Positions 37,429 through 45,589 of a stretch of 64,000 bases of DNA are shown here, in pieces; the stretch's first letter is position 1, and each line of letters starts with the position of its first letter. Below the pieces are notes generated by a model. That model searched no databases and was not told the DNA's origin. It saw nothing but the letters and a program-made list of their open reading frames with translations. The stretch is from the NCBI GenBank assembly GCA_903876795.1, contig CAIRBK010000036.1, positions 1 to 64,000 on the forward strand, read 5' to 3'. The stretch comes from an uncultured Verrucomicrobiota bacterium (lineage in GTDB: Bacteria; Verrucomicrobiota; Verrucomicrobiia; Opitutales; Opitutaceae). A program made the translations under genes and the position numbers.

Positions 37429-38033
37429 AACCACACCCGTTCACCGAAACCGAGGACGAGCACCGGGAGCGGATGCTCGCGTTGCAGGCGGAGATGCGCG
37501 CCAGGATGCGCGCGGCGAAGGATCGTCGCGGGCTGGTGATCTGCCACACTGGCGACGGCAAGGGCAAAACCAGCGCGGCCTTTGGCATGCTCGCGCGCCA
37601 GCTTGCCCACGGCAACGCGTGCGGCGTGGTGCAGTTTATCAAGGCCAGCAACGACGCGGTTGAGAAACAATTGCGCGGTCCGCTGCTCACATGGGACCAC
37701 GTGGGCGAAGGCTTCACATGGGACACGCAGGATCGCGCGGCCGACATCGCGTGTTGCCGGCGCGGGTGGGAGATCGCCCTGGGGCATTTCGCCGATCCCG
37801 GGATCGATTTTGTACTGCTGGATGAGTTAAATGTCGTGCTCCAGATGAACTACCTGCCGGTAGCCGAGGTGGTGGCCGCGCTAAAGGCCCGTCGCCCGGA
37901 TCAACACGTCGTGCTCACGGGGCGCGGCGCGCCGCCGGAGATCGTCGAACTGGCCGATCTGGTTACGGAGATGCGCGAGATCAAACACCCCTTTGCAGCC
38001 GGCGTGCAGGCGCAGGCGGGCATCGAGTTTTGA
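37425..38033 (+). CDS. cobO: Corrinoid adenosyltransferase (CobO/BtuR type)
   Basis: Adds the 5'-deoxyadenosyl group to cob(I)alamin or cobinamide with ATP. The 202 residues show the CobA/CobO/BtuR P-loop GDGKGKTSAAFGMLAR (about 44-59), FIKASNDAVEKQL, the WDTQDRAADIACCRRGWE helix and LLDELNVVLQMNYL. The gene follows the importer directly, so imported corrinoid is adenosylated at once. Confidence 0.95.
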   Translation: MKPHPFTETEDEHRERMLALQAEMRARMRAAKDRRGLVICHTGDGKGKTSAAFGMLARQLAHGNACGVVQFIKASNDAVEKQLRGPLLTWDHVGEGFTWDTQDRAADIACCRRGWEIALGHFADPGIDFVLLDELNVVLQMNYLPVAEVVAALKARRPDQHVVLTGRGAPPEIVELADLVTEMREIKHPFAAGVQAQAGIEF

Positions 38034-38035
38034 CC

Positions 38036-39097
38036 ATGAACGCGTGGACACCGCCGAGCATTCCGCCGCTGGCGACCGGGCTTGGGCCGGCTTTGCAGGC
38101 GCGGATCGACGCCAAGACCAAGCCGCGCGGCGCGCTGGGCCGGCTGGAGGAGCTGGCCCTGAGCTTCGGGCTCATGCAGGCGACCACCACGCCTGAACTG
38201 CGCGGTGGCACCGTGCTGGTGTTCGCCGGCGATCACGGGTTGGCGGCCGAGGGGGTGAGTCCGTTTCCAGCCGAGGTGACGTCGCAGATGGTGCTTGGTT
38301 TTTTATCCGGCGGGGCGGCGATCAACGTCTTCGCGCGTCAGCATGGCCTGGCGCTCAAGGTGATCGACGCGGGCGTGGCGGCGGAGCTTCCCCCGCATTC
38401 TTCGCTCATCGCGGCGAAAGTGCGGCCGGGCACGCGCAACTCGCTCCGCGAGGCCGCGCTTACCGCCGACGAGGTGGCGTTGTGCCTGCGACGCGGCGGA
38501 GAAATCGTGGACGCGCTGGCGGATGGCGGCACGAACATCGTGCTGCTGGGCGAGATGGGCATCGGCAACACTGCGGCGTCGGCGCTGCTGATGAGCGCGT
38601 TGCTCGACCTCCCGGTGGAGGACTGCGCGGGTCGCGGCGCGGGACACGACGACGAGGGTCTGGCGCGCAAGCGCGCGACGCTGGCGGCGGTTCGAGTGCG
38701 TCATGCGCGGGTGCGCGGGCCGCACGAGGCGCTGGCGGCCTTCGGCGGTTGCGAGATCGCGATGATGACGGGCGCGGTGCTGGCCGCGGCGGCGCGGCGC
38801 ATGATCGTCGTGAACGACGGGTTCATCGTGTCGGCCGCGGTGTTGTGCGCGGCGCGGATCGAGCCGCGTGTGCTCGACTACGTCGTGTGCGCGCACGGCT
38901 CGGCCGAGCAGGCGCACGGCCGTCTGCTGGCGGCGCTCGGCCAGCGTCCGCTGCTCAACCTGGACTTGCGGTTGGGCGAAGGCACGGGCGCGGCTCTGGC
39001 GTGGCCGTTGCTGGTGTCGGCGTGCGGATTTTTAAGGGAGATGGCGACGTTCGAGTCGGCTGGCGTGAGCGGGCGGGCGGGGGAGGCAAAGCCGTGA
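38036..39097 (+). CDS. cobT: Nicotinate-nucleotide:dimethylbenzimidazole phosphoribosyltransferase (CobT)
   Basis: Makes alpha-ribazole 5'-phosphate for the lower ligand of cobalamin. The ATG at 38036 gives 353 residues, near the family norm. Motifs are DAKTKPRGALGRLEELA, VFAGDHGLAAEGVSPFP, GGAAINVFA, LLGEMGIGNTAASALLM and the catalytic Glu in LRLGEGTGAALAWPLL. It lies two bases after cobO. Confidence 0.96.
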   Translation: MNAWTPPSIPPLATGLGPALQARIDAKTKPRGALGRLEELALSFGLMQATTTPELRGGTVLVFAGDHGLAAEGVSPFPAEVTSQMVLGFLSGGAAINVFARQHGLALKVIDAGVAAELPPHSSLIAAKVRPGTRNSLREAALTADEVALCLRRGGEIVDALADGGTNIVLLGEMGIGNTAASALLMSALLDLPVEDCAGRGAGHDDEGLARKRATLAAVRVRHARVRGPHEALAAFGGCEIAMMTGAVLAAAARRMIVVNDGFIVSAAVLCAARIEPRVLDYVVCAHGSAEQAHGRLLAALGQRPLLNLDLRLGEGTGAALAWPLLVSACGFLREMATFESAGVSGRAGEAKP

Positions 39098-39849
39098 GCG
39101 TGCCGGGGCGCGAACTCGCGGCGCTGCGGGCGGCGGTGATGTTTTTCACGCGCGTGCCGATGCCCTCGTCGACGAATCACGATCCGGCTGACCTCCAACG
39201 GGCGGCGGCCTGGTTTCCACTGGTCGGCTGGCTGGTCGGCGCGGTGGCGGCGGGTGTGTGGTGGGCGGCTTCGCAGGCGTGGCCGCCGGCGGTGGCGAGC
39301 GGGCTGAGCCTCGCGGCGACGCTGCTGTTCACAGGGGCGTTTCACGAAGACGGTTTCGCCGACGTGTGCGACGGGTTCGGCGGCGGCTACACCAAGGAAC
39401 GCACGCTGGAAATCATGCGTGACTCGCGCGTCGGCGCGTTTGGCGCGATCGGCGTTGTCGTGATGATCGTTTTGAAATGGCAGACGGTCGCCGCGCTGCC
39501 GTTGATGGCGGGCGCGGCGGTGCTGTTCGCCGGTCATGCGGTCAGCCGCGCGGCGGCGGTGTCGCTGATGGCTGTGCTGCCGTATGTGCGCGAGGATGCC
39601 GCCAGGGCGAAGCCGCTGGCGACGGAGCTGGGCGGCGGACGCCTGCTGGTCGCGCTTATGTGCGGGCTGGTGCCGCTGGTGCTGACGCCCGCGCGTTGCG
39701 CGTGGGCGTTGGGCGGAGTCGCGGTGTTGTGGTTGGTGCTGGCGCGGTGGTTTCGCAGGCGGCTCGGCGGCTACACGGGAGACTGCCTGGGAGCGGCGCA
39801 GCAAGTGTGCGAGCTGGGCTTTTACCTCGGGGCGGTGGCGTTGTTATGA
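39094..39849 (+). CDS. cobS: Adenosylcobinamide-GDP ribazoletransferase (cobalamin synthase, CobS)
   Basis: A 251-residue membrane enzyme that joins AdoCbi-GDP with alpha-ribazole (phosphate). The family core FHEDGFADVCDGFGGG and EIMRDSRVGAFGAIGVV carries the acidic metal ligands. The N-terminal FFTRVPMP and the C-terminal GYTGDCLGAAQQVCEL are also conserved. The GTG start overlaps the cobT stop by four bases. Its substrate AdoCbi-GDP is normally made by CobU/CobP, not found in this cluster. Confidence 0.96.
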   Translation: MSVPGRELAALRAAVMFFTRVPMPSSTNHDPADLQRAAAWFPLVGWLVGAVAAGVWWAASQAWPPAVASGLSLAATLLFTGAFHEDGFADVCDGFGGGYTKERTLEIMRDSRVGAFGAIGVVVMIVLKWQTVAALPLMAGAAVLFAGHAVSRAAAVSLMAVLPYVREDAARAKPLATELGGGRLLVALMCGLVPLVLTPARCAWALGGVAVLWLVLARWFRRRLGGYTGDCLGAAQQVCELGFYLGAVALL

Positions 39850-40370
39850 ATGCACTTCTGGTGAGGCATACGCGGTTGGCCGGCGTGGAGGGTGTGTGTT
39901 ACGGGCGCGCCGACGCGGTGTTGGCGGAGACCTTTTCCGAGGAGGCGGCGGCGTTGCGGGCGGTACTGCCTTGGACACCGCGCGCGGTGTGGACTAGCCC
40001 GGCGCGCCGGTGCGCGGCGCTGGCCGAGGTGCTGGCGGGAGGGGTGCCGGTGCGGGTGGACGAGCGGTTGCAGGAACTGTATTTCGGCAAGTGGGAAGGG
40101 CGACGGTGGGATACGTTTCACGGACCCGAGAGCGAGGCGTGGGCGCTGGATCCGTGGACGGTGCGTCCACCGGGAGGTGAGACGGGCTTGGAGATGTGGG
40201 CGCGGGTCGCGGCGGTGAGGTCCGAGGCGACGGCGCGAACGCTGGTGGTGACACACGCCGGGGTAATCCGCCTGTGGCTGGCTCAGACGGCAGGTGAGGC
40301 ACCGGGCGCGGCGGTGTTTAACCGCGAGGTCGGCTACGGCCGCGTGTGGCCGGTGGAGGCGGTGCGATGA
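39846..40370 (+). CDS. cobC: Alpha-ribazole phosphatase / histidine phosphatase (CobC)
   Basis: A 174-residue histidine phosphatase. The catalytic His is in LLVRHTR (about 4-10), the second Arg/Glu pair in WTSPARRC and LQELYFGKWEGRRWDTF, and the late His in LVVTHAGVIRLWL. The context with cobS and cobT supports removal of phosphate from alpha-ribazole phosphate or AdoCbl phosphate. It overlaps its neighbours on both sides by four bases. Confidence 0.9.
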   Translation: MNALLVRHTRLAGVEGVCYGRADAVLAETFSEEAAALRAVLPWTPRAVWTSPARRCAALAEVLAGGVPVRVDERLQELYFGKWEGRRWDTFHGPESEAWALDPWTVRPPGGETGLEMWARVAAVRSEATARTLVVTHAGVIRLWLAQTAGEAPGAAVFNREVGYGRVWPVEAVR

Positions 40371-41188
40371 ACGTCCCGAAGCCTGAACGCCGCGTGCGTT
40401 GCGAGATTCTGGGCACGACGCTGCCTTTGCCCGCGCGACCGCTCCGCGTGGTCTCGCTGGTCGCGGGGTGGACGGAGGCGATCTGGGCGATGGACCTGGG
40501 CGACCGGGTGGTCGCCGTGTCGCATTATTGCCGGCGCTACGTTGACACGGGCACGCGACCGGTGGCGGGCGATTATTTGAAGATCGACGAGGCGGTGCTG
40601 GCGGCGGTGCAGCCCGACCTCGTGCTGATGACCGGCGGCGTGCAGCTCGGGGTGGCGCGGCGTCTGGCCAAGGCAGGCCTGCCGGTCCATGTGCTGGCGC
40701 TGCCGGACAGTTTGGCGGGGATTTTGGAAAACATCCGCCGACTCGGCGCGTTGCTCGGCGAGATGAGGGCGGCGCAGGCGTTGACCGCGCGGATGGAGGC
40801 CGAGGCGGCGGCGCTGCGGGCGCTCGCGCCGGCGGTGCGACCGCGCGTGTATGCGGAGCTGTGGTTTGGCCGGCATCCGCGCATGGCGGGCGGGCTGACG
40901 TTTATCCATGACCTGATCGAGCTGGCCGGCGGGACCAACGTCTGGGCGGCGGAGACGGAAGGTTACCTTAAACTCGATTGGGCGGCGGCGAGCGCGATGA
41001 AGCCCGAGGTGATCGTGTTGTTTCACGAGGAGGACGATCATCCGCTCGACGTCGAGGCGTGGCGACGCGAACGCGGTTGGGCCGGCGCGGTCGTCGAGTC
41101 GGGCATCACCCCCGGGAGAAATCTGATCCACGACGGGCCGACACTCCTCGCCACGGCGCGCTGGCTGCGCACGCAGCTCGGGAAATAA
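40367..41188 (+). CDS. BtuF-like periplasmic-binding-fold protein without signal peptide
   Basis: A 273-residue protein of the same fold as BtuF: VVSLVAGWTEAIWAMDLGDR, AVLAAVQPDLVLMTGGVQLG, TFIHDLIELAGGTNVWAAET and PEVIVLFHEEDDHPLDVEAW. Unlike the btuF product it has no signal peptide (MNVPKPERRVRCEILGTT) and no lipobox, so it should stay in the cytoplasm. It is the last gene of the overlapping cob set. It may bind corrinoid inside the cell, for storage or hand-over. Alternatively, an export signal has been lost. Confidence 0.82.
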   Translation: MNVPKPERRVRCEILGTTLPLPARPLRVVSLVAGWTEAIWAMDLGDRVVAVSHYCRRYVDTGTRPVAGDYLKIDEAVLAAVQPDLVLMTGGVQLGVARRLAKAGLPVHVLALPDSLAGILENIRRLGALLGEMRAAQALTARMEAEAAALRALAPAVRPRVYAELWFGRHPRMAGGLTFIHDLIELAGGTNVWAAETEGYLKLDWAAASAMKPEVIVLFHEEDDHPLDVEAWRRERGWAGAVVESGITPGRNLIHDGPTLLATARWLRTQLGK

Positions 41189-41253
41189 GCGGCTACCCGT
41201 TCGACAGCGGGGCGGGGCGGGATACCCTGAAGCGAGGGCAACCCCCGACGCGC

Positions 41254-42786
41254 ATGAATACCCTGATCGAGTCTGCGGGACGCATGGCCGACCTGCCGGT
41301 GACGGCGCCGGGGAGCCGGGGTCTGAGGCAGTGGATCGGCTGGGTGTTGGGGCCGGCGTTGATGATCGTGACCGTGCTGACGGCGCCGCCGGAAGGGTTG
41401 GGCGAGGCGGGGTGGCGCACGGCGGGCGCGGCGGCGCTCATGGTGGTGTGGTGGGTGTGCGAGACGATGCCGGTCGCGGCGACCGGGCTGTTGCCCCTGG
41501 CGGTGTTTCCGCTGCTGGGCGTGGCCGGCGGACGCGAGGTCGCCGAGCCCTACGCGCACCCGATCATTTTTTTGTTTTTGGGCGGTTTCCTGATCGCGCT
41601 GGCGATGCAGCGCTGGAACCTGCACCGGCGGGTGGCCCTGGGCATCATCGGCGCGCTGGGCACGCGGCCGGCGCGACTGGTGGGCGGGTTTTTGCTGACG
41701 TCGGCGTTGGTGAGCATGTGGGTGAGCAACACCGCGACGGCGCTGATGATGGCGCCCATCGCGCTCTCGGTCTCGGGGCTGGCCTCGGAAACGACACGCG
41801 CGGAACCGAGTCACCGGGCGTTTGCGGCGGCGTTGTTGCTGGCGGTGGCCTACGGATCCACGGCCGGAGGGATGGCCACGTTGATCGGCACGCCGCCCAA
41901 CGCGCTGTTCGCCGCGTATGTGGAAAAAATCCACGGCGTGCGCATCGGCTTCGGGCAATGGATGCTGATCGGCGTGCCCGCGATGATCGTGGTGCTCGCG
42001 CTGGTGTATCTGGTGCTCACGCGTTTCGCGTTCCGGCTCGACCGCAGCCCGGTGGAGGGCATGGCGGCGCTGCTGGCGGCCGAGCGAGCGCAGCTCGGAC
42101 CCGTCTCCCGAGGCGAGGTGGTGGTCGCCGCGGTGTTTGCGCTCACGGCGGCGGGCTGGGTGGCCGAGCCCTGGCTGGCGGCGAAGGTGCCGGGCGTGAG
42201 CGACACGTTGATCGCGATGGCGGGGGCGCTGGCGCTTTTTTGCATCCCGGCGGGCGGGCGGCGGGGCGATCGGGTGTTGAACTGGGCCACGGCCCGGGAG
42301 GCCCCCTGGGACGTGTTGTTGTTGTTCGGGGGCGGGCTGAGTCTGGCGGCCGCGATCGAGCGCAACGGTCTTTCGCGCTACCTCGGGGAGTTGTGCCGGA
42401 ATCTGGACGGGATGCCGGTGATGCTCACGCTCGCGCTGGTGTGTCTGGGGATCCTCGTGATCGGGGAACTTACGAGCAACACGGCCACGGCGGCGATGTT
42501 TCTGCCCATCGCCGGCGCGCTGGCGCTCAGCCTCGGGCAGAATCCGCTGCTGTTCCTGGTGCCGGCGGTGCTGGCGGCGAACTGCTCCTTTGTGTTGCCG
42601 GTGGGCACGCCGCCCAACGCCATTGTTTTTGGCAGTGGTCGCATCGCCCTGCCGCAGATGGTCAAGGCCGGGCTGTGGCTCGATGCGCTGCTGTTGCCCC
42701 TGATGCTTGGCCTGATGCTCCTGCTGGGCGGATGGGTCTTCGACGTCCATCTCAACGAAATCCCGGCCTGGGCCCTCCGCCCGTAG
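41254..42786 (+). CDS. DASS/SLC13 family anion transporter
   Basis: A 510-residue polytopic symporter of the divalent anion:sodium family. Two SNT motifs are present: VSNTATALMMAPIALSVSG and LTSNTATAAMFLPIAGALAL. Each is backed by a partner loop (ATLIGTPPNALFAAYV and LPVGTPPNAIVFGSG). The N-terminal CETMPVAATGLLPLAVFPLL is typical. Likely substrates are C4-dicarboxylates, sulfate or related anions. It lies 65 bases after the cob genes and may be transcribed with them, but there is no functional link. Confidence 0.92.
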   Translation: MNTLIESAGRMADLPVTAPGSRGLRQWIGWVLGPALMIVTVLTAPPEGLGEAGWRTAGAAALMVVWWVCETMPVAATGLLPLAVFPLLGVAGGREVAEPYAHPIIFLFLGGFLIALAMQRWNLHRRVALGIIGALGTRPARLVGGFLLTSALVSMWVSNTATALMMAPIALSVSGLASETTRAEPSHRAFAAALLLAVAYGSTAGGMATLIGTPPNALFAAYVEKIHGVRIGFGQWMLIGVPAMIVVLALVYLVLTRFAFRLDRSPVEGMAALLAAERAQLGPVSRGEVVVAAVFALTAAGWVAEPWLAAKVPGVSDTLIAMAGALALFCIPAGGRRGDRVLNWATAREAPWDVLLLFGGGLSLAAAIERNGLSRYLGELCRNLDGMPVMLTLALVCLGILVIGELTSNTATAAMFLPIAGALALSLGQNPLLFLVPAVLAANCSFVLPVGTPPNAIVFGSGRIALPQMVKAGLWLDALLLPLMLGLMLLLGGWVFDVHLNEIPAWALRP

Positions 42787-42805
42787 GGCTGTTTGCCTGC
42801 CCGGT

Positions 42806-42836
42806 AACAACTAACCCATTGTGTTAGTTGTTACGG
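42806..42836. repeat. 31-nt hairpin repeat, copy 2
   Basis: Identical to the unit at 23512-23542; here the stem extends to 12 bp (GTAACAACTAAC/GTTAGTTGTTAC, 42804-42834) with the loop CCATTGT. It lies between two convergent genes, 20 bases after the transporter stop and 70 bases past the recQ stop, so again at 3' ends. Confidence 0.88.
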
Positions 42837-42860
42837 TGGGAACTTTGGGGGCGTGCGCCC

Positions 42861-42894
42861 ATCGCCTGCAAGCAGGCTCCTGCATGGACGTGTG
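42861..42894 (-). repeat. REP-like element
   Basis: The minus strand reads GCAGGAGCCTGCTTGCAGGC followed by GAT. The hairpin GCCTGC-TT-GCAGGC is preceded by CAGGA, the same plan as Pseudomonas REPs (GTAGGAGCGAGCTTGCTCGC). It lies in the recQ 3' flank, close to hairpin repeat copy 2. Confidence 0.82.
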
Positions 42895-42906
42895 CCGGCC
42901 TCACGC

Positions 42907-44781
42907 TCAGTCGTTGAAGGTCTGGCGGGAGTTGTCCCGGAGGTAGGTGGAGATTTCGCGGGCGAAGAGTTCGCCGAACTCGGCGCGTTTTTTGGCGCCC
43001 ATGCCAAAGATGTCCGCCATGGCCTCGTCGGACTGCGGGTATTCGCGGGCCATCTGGCGGAGGGTGGCGTCGCCGAAGATGACGTAGGCCGGGACCTTGC
43101 GCTCGTCGGCGAGTTTTTTGCGGAGCTCGCGCAGGCGGTTGAACAAAATCTCGTCGCATTCGATTTCGCCCTGACGGCGCACGACCTTGCGGACCTTGGG
43201 CGTGTCCATCGGTTTGGTGAGCGTGAGCGTGCGGCGTTCCTTGAGGAAGGCCAGGCCCTCGGCGCTGAGTTGGAGCGTGGGGTATTCGCCCTCGCTTTGG
43301 GCGAGCAGGCCGAGGCGGAGCAACTCGCGGGCGACGCCGGCCCAGGCGGGGCGGGGGAGGTCCTTGCCGATGCCGTAGGTCGAGAGGCGATCGTGTTCCC
43401 AGCGGCGGATTTTGTCGGTGTCGGCGCCGGTGAGGACCTCGCAGACGTGGTTGATGCCGACGCCGAAGCGGCTGGCGGCGTTGATGCGGTAAACACAGGA
43501 GAGAAACTTCTGCGCCTGAATCGTGCCGTCGTAGGTGTCGCGAGGCTCGTTGCAGTTGTCGCAGGCGCCGCAGTTATCGAGCGGGAATTGTTCGCCGAAG
43601 TAGGCGAGCAGCTCGGCGCGGCGACAACCGGCGCTGTCCGCGTAGTGCATGATCTGGCGGAGCTGGTTGCGGGCGACCTGCGCCTCCTGCTCGTTGGTCA
43701 TCTCATCGATGAAGTGCGTCTGTTTGGCGGCGTCGCCGGCGGAGAACAGCAGCAGGCAGTCGCCGGGGAGGCCATCGCGACCGGCGCGGCCGGTTTCCTG
43801 GTAGTAGCCCTCGATGTTTTTGGGCAGGTCGTAGTGGATGACCCAGCGGACGTTGGGCTTGTTGATGCCCATGCCGAAGGCGATGGTCGCGCACATGATG
43901 CGGACCTCGTCGCGGAGAAACAGCTCCTGGTTGCGGGCGCGCTCGGCGGCGTCGAGCCCGGCGTGGTAGGCGCGGGCGCTGTAGCCCTTGGCGGCGAGGG
44001 CTTCGGCGACGCGCTCGGTGGCGGCGCGGCTGGCGCAATAAACGATGCCGGACTCGTCCTCGCGTTTTTTGACCCAGGCGAGGACCTGGTCGGAGGGCTT
44101 GTCCTTGGGCAGGACCTTGTAGGTGAGGTTGGGGCGGTTGAAGGAGGCGACGAAGACCGCGGGGTCGCGGAGCTTGAGGTGCTTGATGATGTCGGCGCGC
44201 ACGCGCTCGGTGGCGGTGGCGGTGAGCGCCATCACGGGCACGTCGGGGAGGAGTTCGCGAAGCCTGGAAAGCTGGCGGTATTCGGGGCGGAAGTCGTGGC
44301 CCCATTCGGAGACGCAGTGGGCCTCGTCGATGGCGAGGGCGGCGACGTTCCAGGCCCTCAGGTTCTCCTGCCAGTTGTCCAGCATGAGGCGCTCGGGCGC
44401 GACGTAGAGGAGACGCCATTCGTTGCGGTGCAGGCCGGCGAGACGCGAGCGGGCCTCGGCGGAGGAAAGCGTCGAGTTGAGAAAGGTGGCGGCGACGCCG
44501 GCGGCCTGGAGCTGGTCGACCTGGTCCTTCATCAGCGCGATGAGCGGAGAGACCACGATGGTGAGGCCGGGGCGGTGAAGGGCGGGGATTTGAAAGCAGA
44601 GGGATTTGCCGCCGCCGGTGGGGAGCAGGGCGAAGACATCGCGCCCGGCGAGGGACGTCTCGATGATGTCGCGCTGGAGCGGCCGGAACTGGGGATAACC
44701 GAAGGTGGTGTGGAGCGTGTGGAGGAGTTCGGGCACGGGCAAAGTCGCGAAGATGTTCAACCGTGCTCGGCCAACCTTCAA
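42907..44781 (-). CDS. recQ: ATP-dependent DNA helicase RecQ
   Basis: A superfamily 2 helicase of 624 residues for 3'-5' unwinding in repair. Domain order: FGYPQFRPLQRDII (motif 0), LLPTGGGKSLCFQ (I), DEAHCVSEWGHDFRPEY (II), ALTATATERV (III), IAFGMGINKPNVRWVIHYDL and ETGRAGRDGLPGDCLLLFS (V/VI). The RQC zinc site is at CRRAELLAYFGE and CGACDNC, then winged helix, then an HRDC domain near residues 535-610 (LFNRLRELRKKLADERKVPA). It is complete. A start at M1 precedes a short non-conserved leader. Confidence 0.96.
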   Translation of the reverse strand: MKVGRARLNIFATLPVPELLHTLHTTFGYPQFRPLQRDIIETSLAGRDVFALLPTGGGKSLCFQIPALHRPGLTIVVSPLIALMKDQVDQLQAAGVAATFLNSTLSSAEARSRLAGLHRNEWRLLYVAPERLMLDNWQENLRAWNVAALAIDEAHCVSEWGHDFRPEYRQLSRLRELLPDVPVMALTATATERVRADIIKHLKLRDPAVFVASFNRPNLTYKVLPKDKPSDQVLAWVKKREDESGIVYCASRAATERVAEALAAKGYSARAYHAGLDAAERARNQELFLRDEVRIMCATIAFGMGINKPNVRWVIHYDLPKNIEGYYQETGRAGRDGLPGDCLLLFSAGDAAKQTHFIDEMTNEQEAQVARNQLRQIMHYADSAGCRRAELLAYFGEQFPLDNCGACDNCNEPRDTYDGTIQAQKFLSCVYRINAASRFGVGINHVCEVLTGADTDKIRRWEHDRLSTYGIGKDLPRPAWAGVARELLRLGLLAQSEGEYPTLQLSAEGLAFLKERRTLTLTKPMDTPKVRKVVRRQGEIECDEILFNRLRELRKKLADERKVPAYVIFGDATLRQMAREYPQSDEAMADIFGMGAKKRAEFGELFAREISTYLRDNSRQTFND

Positions 44782-44854
44782 CGCTCAACCTGGAACGGGC
44801 ACAAAAAAGCTCCGGTTCCAACGCGCCTGGTACGGGCGAGCGAGAGAACCGGGG

Positions 44855-45253
44855 TTATCCGCGGATCAGCCTACTTTTCATAACCGCTTTCCACTTTTCC
44901 AAGTTGGAGATCTGGGCGGCAAAGAGCGCGTCGATGGAGTCGCAGATTTGGATTTTGGTGATCGTGTCGCCGCAGACTATGCTATCGTTGACCTCTTGGT
45001 CATAGGCGACCTCGCCGAACACGCTGTGCTTGCGGTTGAGGTGTGCGGTGGTGACGTGGGTGAAGAAGAACCGGCGGCCGTTGGTGCCAGGGCCGGTGTT
45101 GGCCATTGAGGAGATGCCTGGTTTGTTGTGGCGGAGCGACGGATGAAACTCGTCGGCGAGGAAAGCGAGCGCGGCAAAACCGAGAAGACGACGGAGGAGT
45201 GCGGGTGAGTTCACGCGGTAAAGGAAGACCACGGAAAAAAAGAACCTGTACAT
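44855..45253 (-). pseudogene. Truncated cyclophilin-type peptidyl-prolyl isomerase
   Basis: The C-terminal half of a cyclophilin is clear: [58 protein letters not shown]. The N-terminal half, with the catalytic Arg/Phe (FHRV...GGD), is replaced by unrelated sequence ([20 protein letters not shown]), and no remainder is seen in other frames upstream. Key positions also differ (GSQFFIT is GRRFFFT). This is a 5'-truncated remnant. The neighbouring phoX-like gene is also broken. Confidence 0.75.
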
Positions 45254-45589
45254 GCTGTCGATAGTTACCTCTGCATCGCACCTGCCTCGGCCTCCTCACC
45301 GTGGATGGGAAGGGTGTGTTTTGGAAAAAGCTCAGGCCGTCGAAATCTGCGAACGGGCGGGCAAGTGGGCTGGGCCGGCGTTGCCCTGGGTGGCACGTGC
45401 CGCAGGCCCGCTTCCCCCCCGGTCGCCTTGACCGAGCTCACTTTCCCCCTCACCCCGATCTGATTTTTTCAATAAAACGTCCCGGGGTGGACCGTGACCT
45501 CCGGGCGCGGTCTGCGGTCTGGCGGCTCAGACGGCGGTCGGAGATCGCCACCCAAGTTTGTGGACGGCTATCGCTTTGGTTGAAAAGTT
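45254..45589. other. Gene-free stretch between two broken genes
   Basis: About 340 bases with no supported gene, RNA or recognisable repeat. It separates the cyclophilin remnant from the phoX-like pseudogene and fits a decaying region. Confidence 0.5.
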
